Source: Prevotellaceae bacterium
Lineage (GTDB): Bacteria; Bacteroidota; Bacteroidia; Bacteroidales; UBA932
Direction: 5' to 3'
DNA: 7,516 bases
Assembly: GCA_031278495.1 (NCBI GenBank)
Contig: JAITKG010000054.1
Coordinates: 1-7,516 of the forward strand
Made by a program: the position numbers and the translations under genes. Numbering within the stretch: position 1 is the stretch's first letter; the number at the start of each line of letters is the position of its first letter. Below, one piece after another: positions 6,182 through 7,516 of this stretch. The notes below the pieces were generated by a model, which was not told the origin of the DNA, did not search any database, and saw only the letters and a list, made by a program, of their open reading frames with translations.

Positions 6182-6221
6182 GTAAAAGAATTAGGAATTA
6201 AGAATTGGCTGGCGTCAGCCT

Positions 6222-6245
6222 AAATCCGTAAATCTGTAAATCCGC
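6222..6245. repeat. Three tandem 8-bp units in the divergent intergenic region
   Basis: AAATCCGT, AAATCTGT and AAATCCGC follow each other without gap (6222-6245), differing at one or two positions. Next to them are the short palindrome GGCTG-GCGT-CAGCC (6207-6220) and near-repeats of AATTAGGAATTAAGAATT type (about 6189-6206). They lie between the two divergent promoters. This could be an operator-like site or merely intergenic repeat debris. Confidence 0.6.
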
Positions 6246-6275
6246 AGACCCATTCCGGGCTGGGGAAAATTTTAG

Positions 6276-6283
6276 TATATTTG
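6276..6283 (+). promoter_or_regulatory. -7 promoter element of the threonine dehydrogenase gene
   Basis: TATATTTG matches TAnnTTTG; it lies 26 bp before the ATG at 6310. No good TTTG is seen at the -33 position, where the sequence is instead GC-rich (CCGGGCTGGGG). Confidence 0.6.
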
Positions 6284-6309
6284 TATTAGTTTATAAATAA
6301 TTTAACACG

Positions 6310-7257
6310 ATGGAAAAAATACTGGTTATTGGCGCCCTTGGGCAGATTGGTTCGGAACTTACGATGGCATTCAACGAAAAGTACGGCAATGAAAATGTAA
6401 TAGTAGCGGACATTGCGGAAGACAAAAATAATATATATGCCGGCAATGTATTTGAAAAAATAGATGTAACGGATAGCGCGTCCATTGAAGCTGCCATCAA
6501 GCGGCATCGCATCGACACGATTATAAATCTGGCGGCAATTCTTTCGGCAACCGGTGAAAAAAATCCCGACCTTGCCTGGAAAATCAATATCGACGGGCTG
6601 TTGAACGTTATCCGGTTGGGCATAAAATATAAACTCGACCGCGTCATGGTGCCGAGTTCCATAGCTGTGTTTGGACCGCAGTCGGTGCTTTACAACACGC
6701 CGCAGGAAACCGTACTCGTGCCGAATACCATGTATGGCGTAACGAAAGTCGTTGGCGAACTGTTGGGCGATTATTACTTCAAAAAGTCGGGACTGGATTT
6801 CCGCGGCATTCGTTATCCCGGCGTCATCAGCAACAAAACCATGCCCGGCGGCGGAACGACCGATTATGCGGTGGAAATTTTTTATGCAGCGGTGAAGCAT
6901 AAAAAATACACTTGCTTCCTCAGCCCCGAATCCTGTTTGCCGATGATTTATATGCCCGATTGCATCCGCGCGACGTTAATGCTGCTCGAAGCCGACCGCA
7001 GCAAGTTGCGGCATTGCGGCAACTACAATGTCGGCGCGATGAGTTTCACGCCCGAAATTTTGGCTGATGAAATCAGGAAGCACATTCCCGAATTTACCAT
7101 TGACTACCGCCCCGACTTCCGCCGCGAGATTGCGCGTTACTGGCCTGCTTCGGTGGACGATTCTTCCGCCCGCGCCGAATGGGGCTGGAAGCCCGAATGG
7201 GACATCGAACACACCGTCGCCGACATGCTCCGTGCGATACGGGAAAAAAATTTGTAA
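6310..7257 (+). CDS. L-threonine 3-dehydrogenase, SDR (GalE-like) type
   Basis: NAD-dependent oxidoreductase of the extended short-chain dehydrogenase superfamily, predicted to oxidise L-threonine to 2-amino-3-ketobutyrate, which a separate ligase (Kbl, not in this window) splits to glycine and acetyl-CoA. The 315-residue length fits. Seen: Rossmann motif GALGQIG at residues 8-14; NLAAILSATGE at 73-83; VPSSIAVFGP at 114-123 with the catalytic Ser; catalytic YGVTK with Tyr142 and Lys146; RYPGVIS at 168-174 followed by MPGGGTTDYAVEIF at 178-191, characteristic of SDR-type threonine dehydrogenases rather than sugar epimerases; LPMIYMPDCIRAT at 210-221; and WGWKPEWDIEHTVADML near the C-terminus. 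Unrelated to the zinc-dependent E. coli Tdh. It is a single gene, divergent from the methyltransferase operon. Without a search an NAD-sugar epimerase remains a less likely alternative. Confidence 0.9.
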   Translation: MEKILVIGALGQIGSELTMAFNEKYGNENVIVADIAEDKNNIYAGNVFEKIDVTDSASIEAAIKRHRIDTIINLAAILSATGEKNPDLAWKINIDGLLNVIRLGIKYKLDRVMVPSSIAVFGPQSVLYNTPQETVLVPNTMYGVTKVVGELLGDYYFKKSGLDFRGIRYPGVISNKTMPGGGTTDYAVEIFYAAVKHKKYTCFLSPESCLPMIYMPDCIRATLMLLEADRSKLRHCGNYNVGAMSFTPEILADEIRKHIPEFTIDYRPDFRREIARYWPASVDDSSARAEWGWKPEWDIEHTVADMLRAIREKNL

Positions 7258-7301
7258 GCAGGGAGCTAAAATTACCGATTTTTTTTAGTCAATAAATAAA
7301 A

Positions 7302-7332
7302 TTTGCAAATAAAAAAAATGTAGTTATATTTG
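7302..7332 (+). promoter_or_regulatory. Near-consensus promoter in front of a structured RNA
   Basis: TTTG (7302-7305), a 19-nt spacer and TATATTTG (7325-7332) match the Bacteroidetes promoter consensus fully, with the same spacing as the tracrRNA promoter. No ORF of useful length follows; a long self-complementary sequence does. Confidence 0.82.
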
Positions 7333-7337
7333 TAGCA

Positions 7338-7516
7338 ATAATTGTATGTTCTTTTAAATAAAAATCTTTATTCTATTGCTCGAAACTTAGCAATTTCAAA
7401 CATCTAAAGAATAAAGCAATTTCACTTAATAAAAACGTGGATTTTGTTTGTTTTAGATGTGGGTATGCTAAGACCTCGAGTAATAATAAATACTATCCGC
7501 GTTTTGCTTGTTATTA
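7338..7516 (+). ncRNA. Long rod-like structured RNA, candidate 6S RNA (3' end at or past window edge)
   Basis: No protein is encoded. Starting just after the promoter, the sequence folds on paper into one long interrupted hairpin. Working inward: AATAAT (about 7337-7342) with GTTATT near 7510-7515; a large, mostly unpaired bubble; TATTGCTCGA (7374-7383) with TCGAGTAATA (7476-7485), including one G-U; CTTAGCA (7386-7392) with TGCTAAG (7466-7472); ACATCTAAA (7400-7408) with TTTAGATGT (7452-7460); then AAGCAA / TTGTTT and CAC / GTG around an A-rich loop. A closing stem, a large central bubble and a long interrupted hairpin in an RNA of about 180 nt is the plan of 6S RNA, which binds RNA polymerase holoenzyme as a promoter mimic. 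Another Bacteroidales structured RNA family, such as the Bacteroidales-1 motif, is possible. The 3' end and terminator are not visible. Confidence 0.5.

Noticed and set aside
6286..6900. Minus-strand ORF of 204 codons opposite the threonine dehydrogenase
   Set aside because: The plus frame carries the Rossmann and YxxxK motifs; this is an antisense shadow.
7258..7295. Terminator of the threonine dehydrogenase gene
   Set aside because: There is a run of eight T residues but only a very weak AT stem before it; not enough to call.
1..7516. CRISPR array within the window
   Set aside because: No direct repeats of 30-48 nt with regular spacers were seen anywhere; the array is expected on the other side of cas9.

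Overview
The window looks like a chromosomal segment from a member of the Bacteroidetes, probably the order Bacteroidales. The reasons are the recurring TTTG / TAnnTTTG promoter architecture (best examples near 2022-2052, 2220-2251 and 7302-7332), weak or absent Shine-Dalgarno sequences, a Bacteroidetes-style type II-C Cas9, an SDR-type threonine dehydrogenase, and a GTCATTCCGAGCG... palindromic intergenic repeat of the kind common in that phylum. The identification is by recognition only; no database was searched.

Layout. Positions 1-1982 (minus strand) hold the N-terminal 660 codons of a type II-C cas9, cut by the window edge: RuvC-I, arginine-rich bridge helix and most of the REC lobe. Immediately upstream and divergent (about 2058-2136, plus strand) is a well-formed tracrRNA with its own promoter, a nexus-like hairpin and a Rho-independent terminator. 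A second strong promoter at 2220-2251 points back at the tracrRNA and cas9, so the cas9 leader may be antisense to the whole tracrRNA. No CRISPR array, cas1 or cas2 is visible; they would lie beyond position 1. From 2281 to 2892 there is a dead IS30-family transposase with a nonsense codon, internal deletions and frame changes. It is followed by small repeats and a 214-bp nested palindrome (3021-3234).

From 3285 to 6156 a minus-strand operon of housekeeping type reads: class I SAM-dependent methyltransferase (COG1092-like), sensor histidine kinase (4-bp ATGA overlap with the methyltransferase), then lgt, the prolipoprotein diacylglyceryl transferase. A divergent intergenic region (6157-6309) carries a promoter in each direction. 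The plus-strand gene at 6310-7257 is an SDR-family L-threonine 3-dehydrogenase. The window ends in a gene-free stretch with a near-consensus promoter (7302-7332) that appears to drive a long rod-like structured RNA, a candidate 6S RNA, running to or past the right edge.

Reading: conserved core genes on the right abut an accessory region on the left (CRISPR-Cas plus decayed mobile and palindromic DNA). The most interesting points are the compact tracrRNA / cas9 regulatory region with convergent overlapping transcripts, and the unannotated structured RNA at the right end.
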